This document shows, one piece after another, positions 53,359-62,173 of a DNA stretch of 64,000 nt. Every line of letters begins with the position of its first letter. Position 1 is the first letter of the stretch. The stretch covers positions 1 to 64,000 of the forward strand of contig JBJXDZ010000110.1 in NCBI GenBank assembly GCA_046154645.1, read 5' to 3'. The notes under the pieces are model-generated. The model ran no database searches. It was not told where the DNA came from and worked only from the letters and a program-made list of their open reading frames with translations. This DNA is from Ga0077555 sp046154645 (lineage in GTDB: Bacteria; Pseudomonadota; Alphaproteobacteria; Rhizobiales; Hyphomicrobiaceae). The position numbers and the translations under genes were made by a program.

Positions 53359-54771
53359 ATGGCCAAATCCGCCCCCACCACGCTCTACGACAAGATCTTC
53401 GCTGACCACGTCGTTGAGACCAAGCCGGATGGCACCTGCGTCCTCTATATCGACCGCCATCTCGTGCATGAAGTCACCTCGCCGCAGGCCTTCGAGGGGT
53501 TGCGCCTCGCCAAGCGCAAGGTGCGGGCACCTGAGAAAACCCTCGCCGTCGTCGACCACAACATCCCCACCTCCGATCGTCGCCACGGCATCAAGGAAGA
53601 GGAGGCCCGCATCCAGGTCGAAACCTTGGCCAAGAATGTCAAGGAATTCGGCATCGAGTATTACGACGAGCTTGATCGCCGCCAGGGCATCGTGCACGTC
53701 ATCGGCCCCGAACAGGGCTTCACCCTGCCCGGCACCACCATCGTCTGCGGCGATAGCCACACCTCCACGCACGGCGCTTTCGGGGCGCTGGCCCACGGCA
53801 TCGGCACGTCGGAGGTGGAGCACGTGCTCGCCACGCAGACGCTGCTGCAGAACAAAGCCAAGAACATGCGCGTCACCGTCAACGGCACGCCCGGCAAAGG
53901 TGTAGGCTCGAAGGACATCATCCTCGCCATCATCGGCAAGATCGGAACCGCCGGCGGCACCGGCCACGTCATCGAGTACGGCGGCGAAGCCATTCGCGGC
54001 CTCTCCATGGAAGGCCGCATGACCGTCTGCAACATGTCCATCGAGGCCGGTGCCCGGGCCGGCATGGTGGCGCCGGACGCCAAGACCTTCGCCTATCTGA
54101 AGGGTCGGCCGAAGTCGCCCAAAGGTGCCGCTTGGGATCAGGCGATGAAATACTGGGAAACGCTCAAAACCGACGACGGCGCCCACTTCGACACCGTGGT
54201 GACGCTCGACGCTGGCAACCTGCCCCCGATCGTCACCTGGGGCACCAACCCCGAGATGGTCGTCACCATCGACGGCATGACGCCCGATCCCGCCAAGATC
54301 ACCGACGAAGGCAAGAAAGCCGCCGTCGTCCGCGCACTCGACTATATGGGCCTGAAGCCCAACACCAAGATGACCGACGTCGAGCTGGATGTGGTGTGGA
54401 TCGGCTCCTGCACCAACGGCCGCATCGAGGACATTCGTGAGGTCGCAAAAATCGTGCAAGGCAAGAAGATCTCGTCGCGCCTCGCTTACGCCCACGTCGT
54501 GCCCGGCTCCGGCATCGTCAAGGAGCAGGCGGAAGCCGAGGGCCTCGACAAGATCTTGAAAGCCGCCGGCTTCGACTGGCGCGAGCCCGGCTGCTCCATG
54601 TGCCTCGGCATGAACCCGGACCAGCTCACCCCCGGCCAGCGCTGCGCCGCCACCTCGAACCGCAACTTCGAAGGCCGCCAGGGCTACAAGGGCCGCACCC
54701 ACCTCGTCTCCCCCGCCATGGCCGCTGCCGCCGCCATCGCCGGCCGATTCGTGGATGTGCGGACAGTTTGA
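53359..54771 (+). CDS. leuC: 3-isopropylmalate dehydratase large subunit LeuC
   Basis: The protein is 470 aa. This aconitase-superfamily enzyme isomerises 2-isopropylmalate to 3-isopropylmalate in leucine synthesis, with LeuD as partner. Family blocks are LYDKIFADHVV, LVHEVTSPQAFEGLRLAKRK, CGDSHTSTHGAFGALAHGIG and IGSCTNGRIEDIR. [4Fe-4S] ligands are Cys351, Cys412 and Cys415. Length is normal. leuD is not adjacent, as in many Rhizobiales. The gene follows the enoyl-CoA hydratase by 109 bases, so it may simply border the catabolic block; an isopropylmalate-like role within it is less likely. Confidence 0.93.
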   Translation: MAKSAPTTLYDKIFADHVVETKPDGTCVLYIDRHLVHEVTSPQAFEGLRLAKRKVRAPEKTLAVVDHNIPTSDRRHGIKEEEARIQVETLAKNVKEFGIEYYDELDRRQGIVHVIGPEQGFTLPGTTIVCGDSHTSTHGAFGALAHGIGTSEVEHVLATQTLLQNKAKNMRVTVNGTPGKGVGSKDIILAIIGKIGTAGGTGHVIEYGGEAIRGLSMEGRMTVCNMSIEAGARAGMVAPDAKTFAYLKGRPKSPKGAAWDQAMKYWETLKTDDGAHFDTVVTLDAGNLPPIVTWGTNPEMVVTIDGMTPDPAKITDEGKKAAVVRALDYMGLKPNTKMTDVELDVVWIGSCTNGRIEDIREVAKIVQGKKISSRLAYAHVVPGSGIVKEQAEAEGLDKILKAAGFDWREPGCSMCLGMNPDQLTPGQRCAATSNRNFEGRQGYKGRTHLVSPAMAAAAAIAGRFVDVRTV

Positions 54772-54821
54772 AACTCAGCCCGGCAAGCGGATTCTATCAC
54801 GCCTCCGAAATCTCTTCGTTA

Positions 54822-54839
54822 TGCCCGCGGAGGCGGGCA
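54822..54839. terminator. Palindrome between leuC and the lyase gene
   Basis: TGCCCGC-GGAG-GCGGGCA forms a perfect 7-bp hairpin, preceded by TTCGTTA and followed by CCCACGGCG. Similar ATGCCCGC..GCGGGCA elements are widespread in alphaproteobacterial intergenic DNA. Placed between convergent genes, it may end both transcripts. Confidence 0.45.
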
Positions 54840-54899
54840 CCCACGGCGACTTTCAGTGGATCGCTGTGAGGCGACGCGGGTGTCCGTCAAGCTGCTGCC

Positions 54900-56270
54900 T
54901 CACGCCGGATGTGCCGCGAGATGCGCCCGGATGTCGGCAGCGATGCGGTCGACGACCTCGACGGAGAGCCCGATGTAGGCCTCGGGTTTGAGAGCCTCGG
55001 TCAGGTCAGCTTGGTTCACCTTGCCGGCCACAGTTGGATCGGCCAACAGCACGTCGATCAACGGTCGCTTGTCCGCAATCGCCTTCAGCGCCGCTTCGTG
55101 CACCACATCGTGCGCTTCGCCGAGCGGCATGATGCGTTGCAGCACGAACATGGCGCGCTCTGATAGCAAGACACCACCCAGCCGGTCGACGTTCTCGCGC
55201 ATGCGATCGCTATTGACCTGCAGACCGGCCAGCAATTTGTGCAGATGGACAAGCGCCCCCGACGTCAGGCAGAAGCTCTCCGGCATGGTGATCCACTCGG
55301 TCCGCCAAGTACGGACGTCACGCTCGTCCTCGGCCTCCATGCACTCGAGCAGCACTCCGGCGTTGTGTCGAACCACGCGCGTTATGGTCAGCAGCCATTC
55401 GCTCACATACGGATTGACCTTGTGCGGCATCGTCGATGACCCCTTGAGGCCATGCTTGTAGGGCTCAGCCAGCTCGCCGATCTCGGTCTTGTTCATCTGG
55501 TAGATCTGGTTGCCGATGCGTCCGGCCGTGCCGCAAATCAACGCCAGCGTGCCGGCCAGCTCGGCCACCCTGTCGCGCTGACTCTGCCAGCTCATGCGCG
55601 GCGCGCCGAGACCGAGCTTGCGGCAGGTCAGGTCTTGCACCACGAAGCCCTTGTCGCCCCAAGGGGCATAGGTCCCGACGGCGCCGCAGATCGAGCCGAC
55701 GAGGCAGCGCGCACGCAGCTGATGCCAGCGCTCGCGGTTGCGCATCACTTCTTCCAGCCAGCTTGCTGCGCGGAAACCGAACGTGAACGGCAAAGCGTGA
55801 ATGCCATGTGTCCGGGCAACGGCCAATGTGCTGCGGTGCTTGTCGAGCAGCGGTAGTGCATCGCGCAGGATGGCGCCCAGTTGCGCGTCGATCAGCTTAT
55901 GTGCACGCGCCGCCAGCACCATATGCCCGCTATCGATGATGTCCTGTGTTGTCGCACCGTAATGCGCCCAGGTGCCATGACCATCCGACGTGCGGGCGCG
56001 AAGTTCCCCAACGATGCCGAGCAGGGCGTGCCCCGTCACTTCGCCAGTCGCCTTCACCGCCTCCATGTCGAACGCTTCGATGACTGCTGCCCGGCGAATA
56101 GCCACGGCTGCAGCGGCCGGGATCATGCCGATCTCTGCTTGCGCTTCGGCGAGAGCCGCCTCCACATCGAGCCAGGACTGATATTGGCTCATGGCATCGA
56201 AGATGGCGCGCATCTGCGGGCTTGAGACGCGATCAGCGTACAAGGGTGAGTCGATCAGATGTATGGCCAT
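54900..56270 (-). CDS. Fumarase/aspartase-superfamily lyase (PurB/PcaB-like)
   Basis: The protein is 456 aa. The superfamily signature GSSTMPHKVNPYVSEWLL is present, with THGIHALPFTFGFRAASWLE and TWAHYGATTQDIIDSGHM. These enzymes eliminate a group beta to a carboxylate (adenylosuccinate lyase, 3-carboxymuconate cycloisomerase, argininosuccinate-like). It differs from housekeeping PurB in its opening (HLIDSPLYADRVSSPQMRAI), so a catabolic lyase of cluster substrates is likelier. The ATG at 56270 was chosen by family alignment, with a divergent dehydrogenase starting 130 bases away. Confidence 0.85.
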   Translation of the reverse strand: MAIHLIDSPLYADRVSSPQMRAIFDAMSQYQSWLDVEAALAEAQAEIGMIPAAAAVAIRRAAVIEAFDMEAVKATGEVTGHALLGIVGELRARTSDGHGTWAHYGATTQDIIDSGHMVLAARAHKLIDAQLGAILRDALPLLDKHRSTLAVARTHGIHALPFTFGFRAASWLEEVMRNRERWHQLRARCLVGSICGAVGTYAPWGDKGFVVQDLTCRKLGLGAPRMSWQSQRDRVAELAGTLALICGTAGRIGNQIYQMNKTEIGELAEPYKHGLKGSSTMPHKVNPYVSEWLLTITRVVRHNAGVLLECMEAEDERDVRTWRTEWITMPESFCLTSGALVHLHKLLAGLQVNSDRMRENVDRLGGVLLSERAMFVLQRIMPLGEAHDVVHEAALKAIADKRPLIDVLLADPTVAGKVNQADLTEALKPEAYIGLSVEVVDRIAADIRAHLAAHPA

Positions 56271-56399
56271 GGCATGCTTCCTCGTTTGCTGCAGCTGCCA
56301 ATGTAGGTCGTTTGCGGTCCGCCACGGAAGATGATCAACTCTGCACATCGCAGTGTCATCGCGTCTCACAACCTCGCACGCACCATCCAAGGAGCCACC

Positions 56400-57350
56400 A
56401 TGGCCAGTATCGCCATTCTCGACGACTTCCAGAACGTTGCCTTCAAGATGGCTGACTGGTCGCAGATTGCTGCAGCGCATCAGATTGCTGTGTTCGACAA
56501 GCCGTTGATCGGCGTCGACACCGTTGCCACTGCCTTGGCCGGCTTCGAGGTGGTGTCGCTCATGCGCGAGCGCACGCCGTTCCCACGGGTGCTGTTCGCG
56601 CGTCTGCCGAAGTTGAAGCTGCTGATCACCACCGGCATGCGCAATGCCTCGGTCGACATGCAGGCTGCCGCCGATCACGGCGTAACGGTGTGTGGCACCA
56701 ACGGTGGTGGACCGGCTACAGCCGAGCTCGCGATGGGTCTCATCCTGGGGCTGGCGCGCAACTTCCACGTCGAGCTGGCGAACATGCGCGAGGGCCGCTG
56801 GCAAACGACGATCGGTCAGGATCTCAAGGGTCGTACGCTTGGCTTGCTGGGGCTTGGCAAGCTTGGCAGCTCACTCGCCGGCTTTGCACAGGCCTTTGGC
56901 ATGAAGACCATTGCCTGGAGTCAGAATTTGACGCCTGAGAAGGCCCTGATTCAGAAGTGCGAGTGGGTAACGAAGGACGACCTGTTCCGTCGTTCGGACT
57001 TCGTATCCGTTCATCTGGTGCTCTCGGATCGCTCCCGTGGCCTTGTTGGTGCGCGTGAGCTGGCCTTGATGAAGCCGACAGCCTCGATCGTCAACACCTC
57101 GCGCGGGCCGATCATCGACGCTGCTGCATTGCTCACAGCCTTGCAAGGCAACAAGATTCACGGCGCCGGGCTGGATGTCTATGACGTCGAGCCGGTACCG
57201 GCCGGCGAGGCGCTGCGCCGCGAACCTCGCGCCTTGCTGACGCCCCACATCGGCTACGTCACTGAGGAAGGCTATCGCGTCTTCTTTTCCGGCATTGTCG
57301 AAGCGATCGAGGGCTGGGCCGCCGGCAAGCCAGTCCGCGTCATCACCTGA
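56400..57350 (+). CDS. D-2-hydroxyacid dehydrogenase (NAD-dependent)
   Basis: The protein is 316 aa. The nucleotide-binding motif is LGLLGLGKLGSSLAG, and catalytic residues lie in VNTSRGPIID (Arg), DVYDVEP (Glu) and LLTPHIGYVT (His). It interconverts 2-oxoacids and D-2-hydroxyacids. The ATG at 56400 has GGAG five to six bases upstream. It is divergent from the lyase; together they could process a hydroxy- or oxoacid released from the upstream cluster substrate. Confidence 0.9.
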   Translation: MASIAILDDFQNVAFKMADWSQIAAAHQIAVFDKPLIGVDTVATALAGFEVVSLMRERTPFPRVLFARLPKLKLLITTGMRNASVDMQAAADHGVTVCGTNGGGPATAELAMGLILGLARNFHVELANMREGRWQTTIGQDLKGRTLGLLGLGKLGSSLAGFAQAFGMKTIAWSQNLTPEKALIQKCEWVTKDDLFRRSDFVSVHLVLSDRSRGLVGARELALMKPTASIVNTSRGPIIDAAALLTALQGNKIHGAGLDVYDVEPVPAGEALRREPRALLTPHIGYVTEEGYRVFFSGIVEAIEGWAAGKPVRVIT

Positions 57351-57520
57351 TTGGCGACATTTCTGCAATTTCCCAGCCGCTGCCGAAGAACTCCGGTGGC
57401 GGCTGTGTCTCATTCAGACACAATGCAACCCGTTCTCAACGAGGCCGAAACGCGATCCTAACCGCCCTCTGTCACGCTGCGAACGACTTGTCGTCGCAGG
57501 CATCGAAGCGGGGGGCTTCC

Positions 57521-58189
57521 ATGGGTTTGTTCAATCTCTTCTGCAGTCTTCAAGGGCGCATCAATCGCGCCACGTGGTGGTTGTGCGGCCTGGTGTTCTT
57601 CGTGCTGGCCCTCATTCTCGATGCCGTTTTCGCCAGCATGCTTGCACCGTCATTCCCCGACCGCGATGCCGCGAATGTCGACACGATGGCGGGTGGCCTG
57701 AGAGCCTTGATCCTGCTCTATCCCATGATCGCCGTCGGCGTGAAGCGCCTGCACGACCGCAATAAATCGGGCTGGTGGATCGTCGCGTTCATGGCGCCGG
57801 CGTTCCTGCTCGGCCTCCTGCTCCCTGTCGCAGTCGCCGGTGGCAGCATCGCCAATGGTGGCATGGTGTCGATCTTGATCGTGCTGACCATCGTGACCAT
57901 CATCATGGTGATCTGGAACATCGTCGAGCTGGGCTTCCTGTCAGGTACAACGGGCGACAACGACTACGGTGGTTCGACCAAGTTCGCGCACTACTTCGGT
58001 GCCGGCGCTGCGACTATCGAAGAGGAGAGCGCATGGGCCAAGTCGATCAATCTGACGGCGGCCGTCGCTGCAGCGCAACCAACAGCGATGTCGACATCAA
58101 CGCCTGCGTCACCGGCCATGCGGAAAGTCGCGAAGCCGGCTGCCACGAAACCGACGGGCTTCGGTCAACGCGTGCGATCGGCCCGTTGA
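57521..58189 (+). CDS. DUF805 membrane protein
   Basis: The protein is 222 aa. The DUF805 core runs from FCSLQGRINRATWWLCGLVF through VKRLHDRNKSGWWIVAFMAP, with four membrane segments. The C-terminal 60 residues are Ala/Thr/Pro-rich and soluble. A GGGGG tract precedes the ATG. The function of DUF805 proteins is unknown; some are linked to stress response. A strong hairpin follows 33 bases after the stop. Confidence 0.85.
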   Translation: MGLFNLFCSLQGRINRATWWLCGLVFFVLALILDAVFASMLAPSFPDRDAANVDTMAGGLRALILLYPMIAVGVKRLHDRNKSGWWIVAFMAPAFLLGLLLPVAVAGGSIANGGMVSILIVLTIVTIIMVIWNIVELGFLSGTTGDNDYGGSTKFAHYFGAGAATIEEESAWAKSINLTAAVAAAQPTAMSTSTPASPAMRKVAKPAATKPTGFGQRVRSAR

Positions 58190-58221
58190 TCGCGGTCACG
58201 CCTTCGGTCATCACAAACGTC

Positions 58222-58248
58222 AAGGGCCGCTCCACTGGAGCGGCCCTT
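58222..58248. terminator. Strong bidirectional hairpin
   Basis: AAGGGCCGCTCC and GGAGCGGCCCTT form a perfect 12-bp stem with a 3-base loop. It sits in the gap between two convergent genes (DUF805 protein and the basic protein). The stem starts AA and ends TT, with no long U-run, but the strength and position fit a shared terminator. Confidence 0.75.
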
Positions 58249-58273
58249 GGTCCGTGATCAAGTTGTTGTTGAT

Positions 58274-58459
58274 TCAGGCCTTCTTCTTGGCCTTCGCCTT
58301 TGCGGCGCGCTTCTTGCCGGCGACTTTCTTCACCCGGCTGCGTGCGGCGATCGTATTGCCGCGAAGCGTTGAAACCTTCTTCCTCGGGATCGCGCGCTTG
58401 GCCTTCTTCTTGCGCGTCTCGACCTTACGCGCTGAGCGCGCACCACGTGCTGCGGGCAT
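58274..58459 (-). CDS. Small histone-H1-like basic protein
   Basis: The protein is 61 aa, about 45% Lys/Arg with no acidic clusters (MPAARGARSARKVETRKKKA at the start; the end is AKAKAKKKA). It resembles the lysine/alanine-rich tails of bacterial histone-like proteins and could bind nucleic acid non-specifically. AGGAG six bases before the ATG supports translation. Low complexity makes homology unreliable. Confidence 0.7.
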   Translation of the reverse strand: MPAARGARSARKVETRKKKAKRAIPRKKVSTLRGNTIAARSRVKKVAGKKRAAKAKAKKKA

Positions 58460-58569
58460 GACATGCTCCTTTTATTGCCGTTGCACTGAAGCGAGCATCT
58501 AGTTGTTTTTCGTTTTGCGCACAAGTGAAAGCGTGCGCACGCGTGGTGCACATCGCCGCAGCGCGCGCG

Positions 58570-59958
58570 TCACGACACCATCGTGATCACCAACGGCATG
58601 CCGCCTTTCGGTCGCAACGTAACGCGCGACACGGGCTCAGGAACATGTCGACCATCCCACGTAACGCGTGCACTGCGCATGAAGCTTGCGAGCAGTACAA
58701 TCGCTTCGTTCATCGCGTAGCTCATGCCGATGCAGATGCGTGGACCGAAGCCGAACGGCATGAATTGCGTGCGCTTGTACGTGGATTCACGTGCAGCCTC
58801 GAACCGTGTTGGATCGAAACGATCGGGATCGTTCCACAGCTTGCGATGCCGATGGATGACGTAGATCGGAATGACGAGCATGGCGCCGGCAGTGAAGCGA
58901 TGCGCACCGAGTTGGACGTCGCAGCGTGCCATGCGACCCATCACCGGCGCCGGAGGATAAAGCCGCATGGCTTCCTTCACGACTTGCCGCGTGAGCACCA
59001 GCGCATCGATGTGGCGCGCCTCGAAGGGGCCATCGCCGATCACCTGCCGCGCCTCGTCATGCAACCGTTGTTGCCAATCCGGTGCCCGGGCCAGGAGATA
59101 CAACGCCCAGGTCAATGCCTTGGCTGTCGTTTCGTGGCCAGCGGCAGCGAAAGTGAGCAGGTTGTGCGCCATTTGCTCCTCGCTCATGGGGATGCCGGTC
59201 TCGGGATCGGTCGCCGCCCCGATGCGCGCCATCAAGCCGCCGCCTGGCCAGCCCTTCTCACGTTCGCGTCGAACGATGCCAAGCATGGTGCCGGTCAGCT
59301 GACGGGCGGCCCGCAGCATCCGACCGTGGGCGGGATGCCAAACCCAGTCGGGGAACTTCAGGATCTCGTAGGCAATGTCCCAGCTCGTGTGCTCGAGGTA
59401 GGCACCGATCGCCGTCTTGAGGACATCGGCTTCAGCGTTTGTGGCACCGGCGAAGATGGTCGACGCAAGCACGTCGAAGGTGACGTTGGTCATGTCGTGC
59501 TCGATGCGTCGGGTGGCGCCGGTCTGGCCGCGCCGCCACTGCGCGACCAGACGTTCGGCAGCCGCCGCCATCTGCGGCACCGAGGCCTGGACCTCGCCAT
59601 GCCGGAACAGCGGCGCCACCGTTCGCCGTTGCCATCGCCAGGTCGGCCCTTCCGATGTGAGAATGCCCTCGCCCAGGATCTTTTCGAAGATGCGCTTCTC
59701 GATCGGAGACTTGGGAAAGTTCTCGTGATCCTCCAACAGGATCTGCTCGACGAGCGTCGGATCGGTGATCCAGGCCATGCGGCCCCGCATCTGGGGCGGT
59801 GCGAAGATCGGCTCGTGATAGACCGGCTCGGGAATGGCGCGCAGCGGATTGCGCACGAACGTTGGCAGGAAGCGCCACAACGGCATGGGCTGTTTCGGCG
59901 GCTTGATCGTCGGCGGATAGAGCGGAGCGCCGAAAACGATCGGAGGGACATCGTTCAT
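58570..59958 (-). CDS. Cytochrome P450
   Basis: The protein is 462 aa, soluble (no N-terminal membrane anchor). The I-helix oxygen-binding motif is FAAAGHETTAKAL, the K-helix ExxR is KEAMRLYPP, and the haem loop FMPFGFGPRICIGMSYAMNE has axial Cys409. It oxidises an unknown hydrophobic substrate using electrons from a ferredoxin system not encoded nearby. The sequence looks like the CYP102-distant, class I bacterial type with a fatty-acid-hydroxylase-like haem loop. It is transcribed alone. Confidence 0.93.
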   Translation of the reverse strand: MNDVPPIVFGAPLYPPTIKPPKQPMPLWRFLPTFVRNPLRAIPEPVYHEPIFAPPQMRGRMAWITDPTLVEQILLEDHENFPKSPIEKRIFEKILGEGILTSEGPTWRWQRRTVAPLFRHGEVQASVPQMAAAAERLVAQWRRGQTGATRRIEHDMTNVTFDVLASTIFAGATNAEADVLKTAIGAYLEHTSWDIAYEILKFPDWVWHPAHGRMLRAARQLTGTMLGIVRREREKGWPGGGLMARIGAATDPETGIPMSEEQMAHNLLTFAAAGHETTAKALTWALYLLARAPDWQQRLHDEARQVIGDGPFEARHIDALVLTRQVVKEAMRLYPPAPVMGRMARCDVQLGAHRFTAGAMLVIPIYVIHRHRKLWNDPDRFDPTRFEAARESTYKRTQFMPFGFGPRICIGMSYAMNEAIVLLASFMRSARVTWDGRHVPEPVSRVTLRPKGGMPLVITMVS

Positions 59959-60065
59959 GGCTTTGCCTTTGATGGTTCAAGCGAGCGCCCGCACAAGGGA
60001 AGAGCCCGTCGCACAGCGGATCCATACTTTGCAGACGCAGGGATGGACTTTATCCGTCGCTGCCG

Positions 60066-60584
60066 TCAACCAAGGATCCAGGTGATGCCATAGCCGGGGG
60101 CCAGAAATGCGCCGGCCCACACAAAAGACGAGATGATACTTGCCGGCAGGAATAGCCAGAACGGCATCTGGAGCGCACCGGCAACGATCGGAATGAACGG
60201 CCGCATGAAGCCCGTGAACTTGCCGCCGACAATGGCCAGTACGCCCCAGCGCTCGAACATGTCGCGACCTCGCTGCTCCCAGCCGGGATAGCGCGACAGA
60301 AATGGCAAGCGGGAGGCGTGGTTTTTGTAGCGGCGACCGATTGTATAGGTGACGCAATCACCAATAACGGCGCCAATGGAGGCGGGCAGCCACAGGTGCC
60401 AGAACAAACCGCCGGCCGCACCGTGCATGGCGCCCATGGCAAGGAACAACGGACTTGAGGGAATGAGCAGCGACAGTCCGGGGATGCCTTCGCCGAAGCC
60501 CATGACGAATACGGCCAGTTCAGCGAGCGCCATATGTTCGCGCATGAACGCTAAAACGGCGTCCTTGGTGCCATCGAAGGTCAT
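60066..60584 (-). CDS. DedA-family membrane protein
   Basis: The protein is 172 aa with four to five hydrophobic segments. The DedA motif appears as ELAVFVMGFGEGIPGLSLLI followed by PASIGAVIGDCVTYTIGRR and GGKFTGFMRPFIPIVAGALQ. DedA proteins are membrane transporters or flippases involved in lipid carrier recycling and envelope homeostasis. A second DedA gene lies 78 bases upstream on the same strand. It is smaller than the usual 200-220 aa. Confidence 0.88.
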   Translation of the reverse strand: MTFDGTKDAVLAFMREHMALAELAVFVMGFGEGIPGLSLLIPSSPLFLAMGAMHGAAGGLFWHLWLPASIGAVIGDCVTYTIGRRYKNHASRLPFLSRYPGWEQRGRDMFERWGVLAIVGGKFTGFMRPFIPIVAGALQMPFWLFLPASIISSFVWAGAFLAPGYGITWILG

Positions 60585-60662
60585 GCTGGGTGCATCTCGC
60601 GGCTTACCTCCAACAGGCTCGCGGTTGTGTGCGAAGAGGCACTGGCGCCGTGATCCTTTGGT

Positions 60663-61325
60663 CTACTGCCGCGAATTCATCACTTTGCGCACAATCCAGA
60701 CCGCGACCAACACGACAGCGAGCGCAACGAGCCACGGGAACGCAGGCTTGACGATCGCCCAGGCGCTGCCGAGCGCGGTCGCCAATCCGAACCGCTCTTC
60801 GAGATAGTTCCAGCTCTTGCCCAAGCCGTCGCCGAACACCATCAGCACGAATGCCCAGAGGAACGCCGACGTCCAATTGGCGAACTGGAACTTGCCGCGG
60901 TCCATCTGCACGGCGCCGGCAATGATTGGCACTGAAGCGCGCAGCGGACCCGAGAAGCGCCCGAACACGATGGCCCAAGCGCCCCACTTCTCGAAGAAGG
61001 CGCGCCCCCTCGGCAGGAGATCCGGATGCTTGCTCAGCGGCCACATGCGAGCAATCTGCTCGTGATAGTGGATGCCGAGCCAATACGACACCCAGTCGCC
61101 GAGTGCGGCGCCGACGGCAGCGGCTGTCATGATGACCCAGAAATCGGCGCCTCCGGTCGCACCGACGAGCGTTCCGATCCCCACGAGAATGGCCCAGAAC
61201 GGCAAGATGAGGGACACGAAGGCCAGCGATTCACCGAAGGCCAGGATCAGCACGATCGGTGCTGCCCAGGCCTTGTGATCGCGCACGAAGTTTACGATCG
61301 CTGCTCCGACCGCCTCGACATCCAT
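60663..61325 (-). CDS. DedA-family membrane protein, second copy
   Basis: The protein is 220 aa. DedA core motifs are FGESLAFVSLILPFWAILVG, AVGAALGDWVSYWLGIHYHE and FGRFSGPLRASVPIIAGAVQ. The ATG at 61325 starts before the first conserved helix; upstream codons read unlikely sequence. It is paralogous to the DedA gene just downstream, and their GRFSGPLRASVP and GKFTGFMRPFIP blocks align. The pair suggests a local duplication. Confidence 0.9.
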   Translation of the reverse strand: MDVEAVGAAIVNFVRDHKAWAAPIVLILAFGESLAFVSLILPFWAILVGIGTLVGATGGADFWVIMTAAAVGAALGDWVSYWLGIHYHEQIARMWPLSKHPDLLPRGRAFFEKWGAWAIVFGRFSGPLRASVPIIAGAVQMDRGKFQFANWTSAFLWAFVLMVFGDGLGKSWNYLEERFGLATALGSAWAIVKPAFPWLVALAVVLVAVWIVRKVMNSRQ

Positions 61326-61471
61326 CGATCCCACCTGCTCCCGCGCTATCCCCGGACGGAGCAATCCTCACCCCGGTCCAACTTGTCAATGAAGATCACC
61401 AATTGTGGTCCATGCCTGCGTTCAGAAGGGCCGCTGGCGAGAGGAACACCGACCTAGCCGGTTCTCAACGA

Positions 61472-61930
61472 TCAGGCACGACAACGTCGCTGCTGCATCT
61501 CGGCATTGAGTTCTTTCGACACTTCCGCGGACAGCATAGCTCCGCGCGAGATCTGTGCCGGCGTCAGTCCGGCGCCACCGGGACCGCGAAGGATGGCGGG
61601 TCCGGCGTCCGCCTCGCGTCGACCTTGGGCCAGTTCATCACATGTCAGGTCCCGCTTGCGCGACTTGAAGGCGAACAATCGCACACCCGAGGCATACGCA
61701 GAAGGCGATGCAGGCTCACGGATCCATCGCTTTTCTCGATCGGCCATCATGGCGCGCAGTGACGCCTGTCGTTGCTCGATACAATGGCGGCTGTCATCGA
61801 CGCAGCCGAGGCCGGCCGATGACTGAATCTGCGGACCATCGTTGCCCGAAGAACACCCGCCAATGCTGACGGCGAACGCGAGGCCGATCACCCCCAGGCC
61901 TGCCCATTGCCGTTTCAGATCATCCCTCAA
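61472..61930 (-). CDS. Predicted small lipoprotein of unknown function
   Basis: The protein is about 152 aa. The signal (GVIGLAFAVSIGGC) ends in a lipobox with Cys about residue 24, so it is probably lipid-anchored. The mature part is charged (QRQASLRAMMADREKRWI) with further cysteines near the start. The TTG at 61930 with GGGGG seven bases upstream is the best start; no ATG is available at a sensible position. No family is recognised. Confidence 0.6.
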   Translation of the reverse strand: MRDDLKRQWAGLGVIGLAFAVSIGGCSSGNDGPQIQSSAGLGCVDDSRHCIEQRQASLRAMMADREKRWIREPASPSAYASGVRLFAFKSRKRDLTCDELAQGRREADAGPAILRGPGGAGLTPAQISRGAMLSAEVSKELNAEMQQRRCRA

Positions 61931-62173
61931 GCCAAGTCCCCCGACCAAAGCCCTGGAGCGCGGGCCCCTGGTGCTGCCCCTCTTGTGAACCGCCGTGTGA
62001 GGCCATAGAACCGCTCCGAGGCGCCCGTATGACGGTGCGGGCCGTCCTTCTGCCACATTCGGTGCCTGTGCGGATAACCAGATTCGTTGCTCTGCTCCAG
62101 CGATCCTGTGCCCTCTGCCCGAAACCCCGATCGTAACCGTCCAAGCTTGTATTGTTCCAGGAGAACACGCCCC

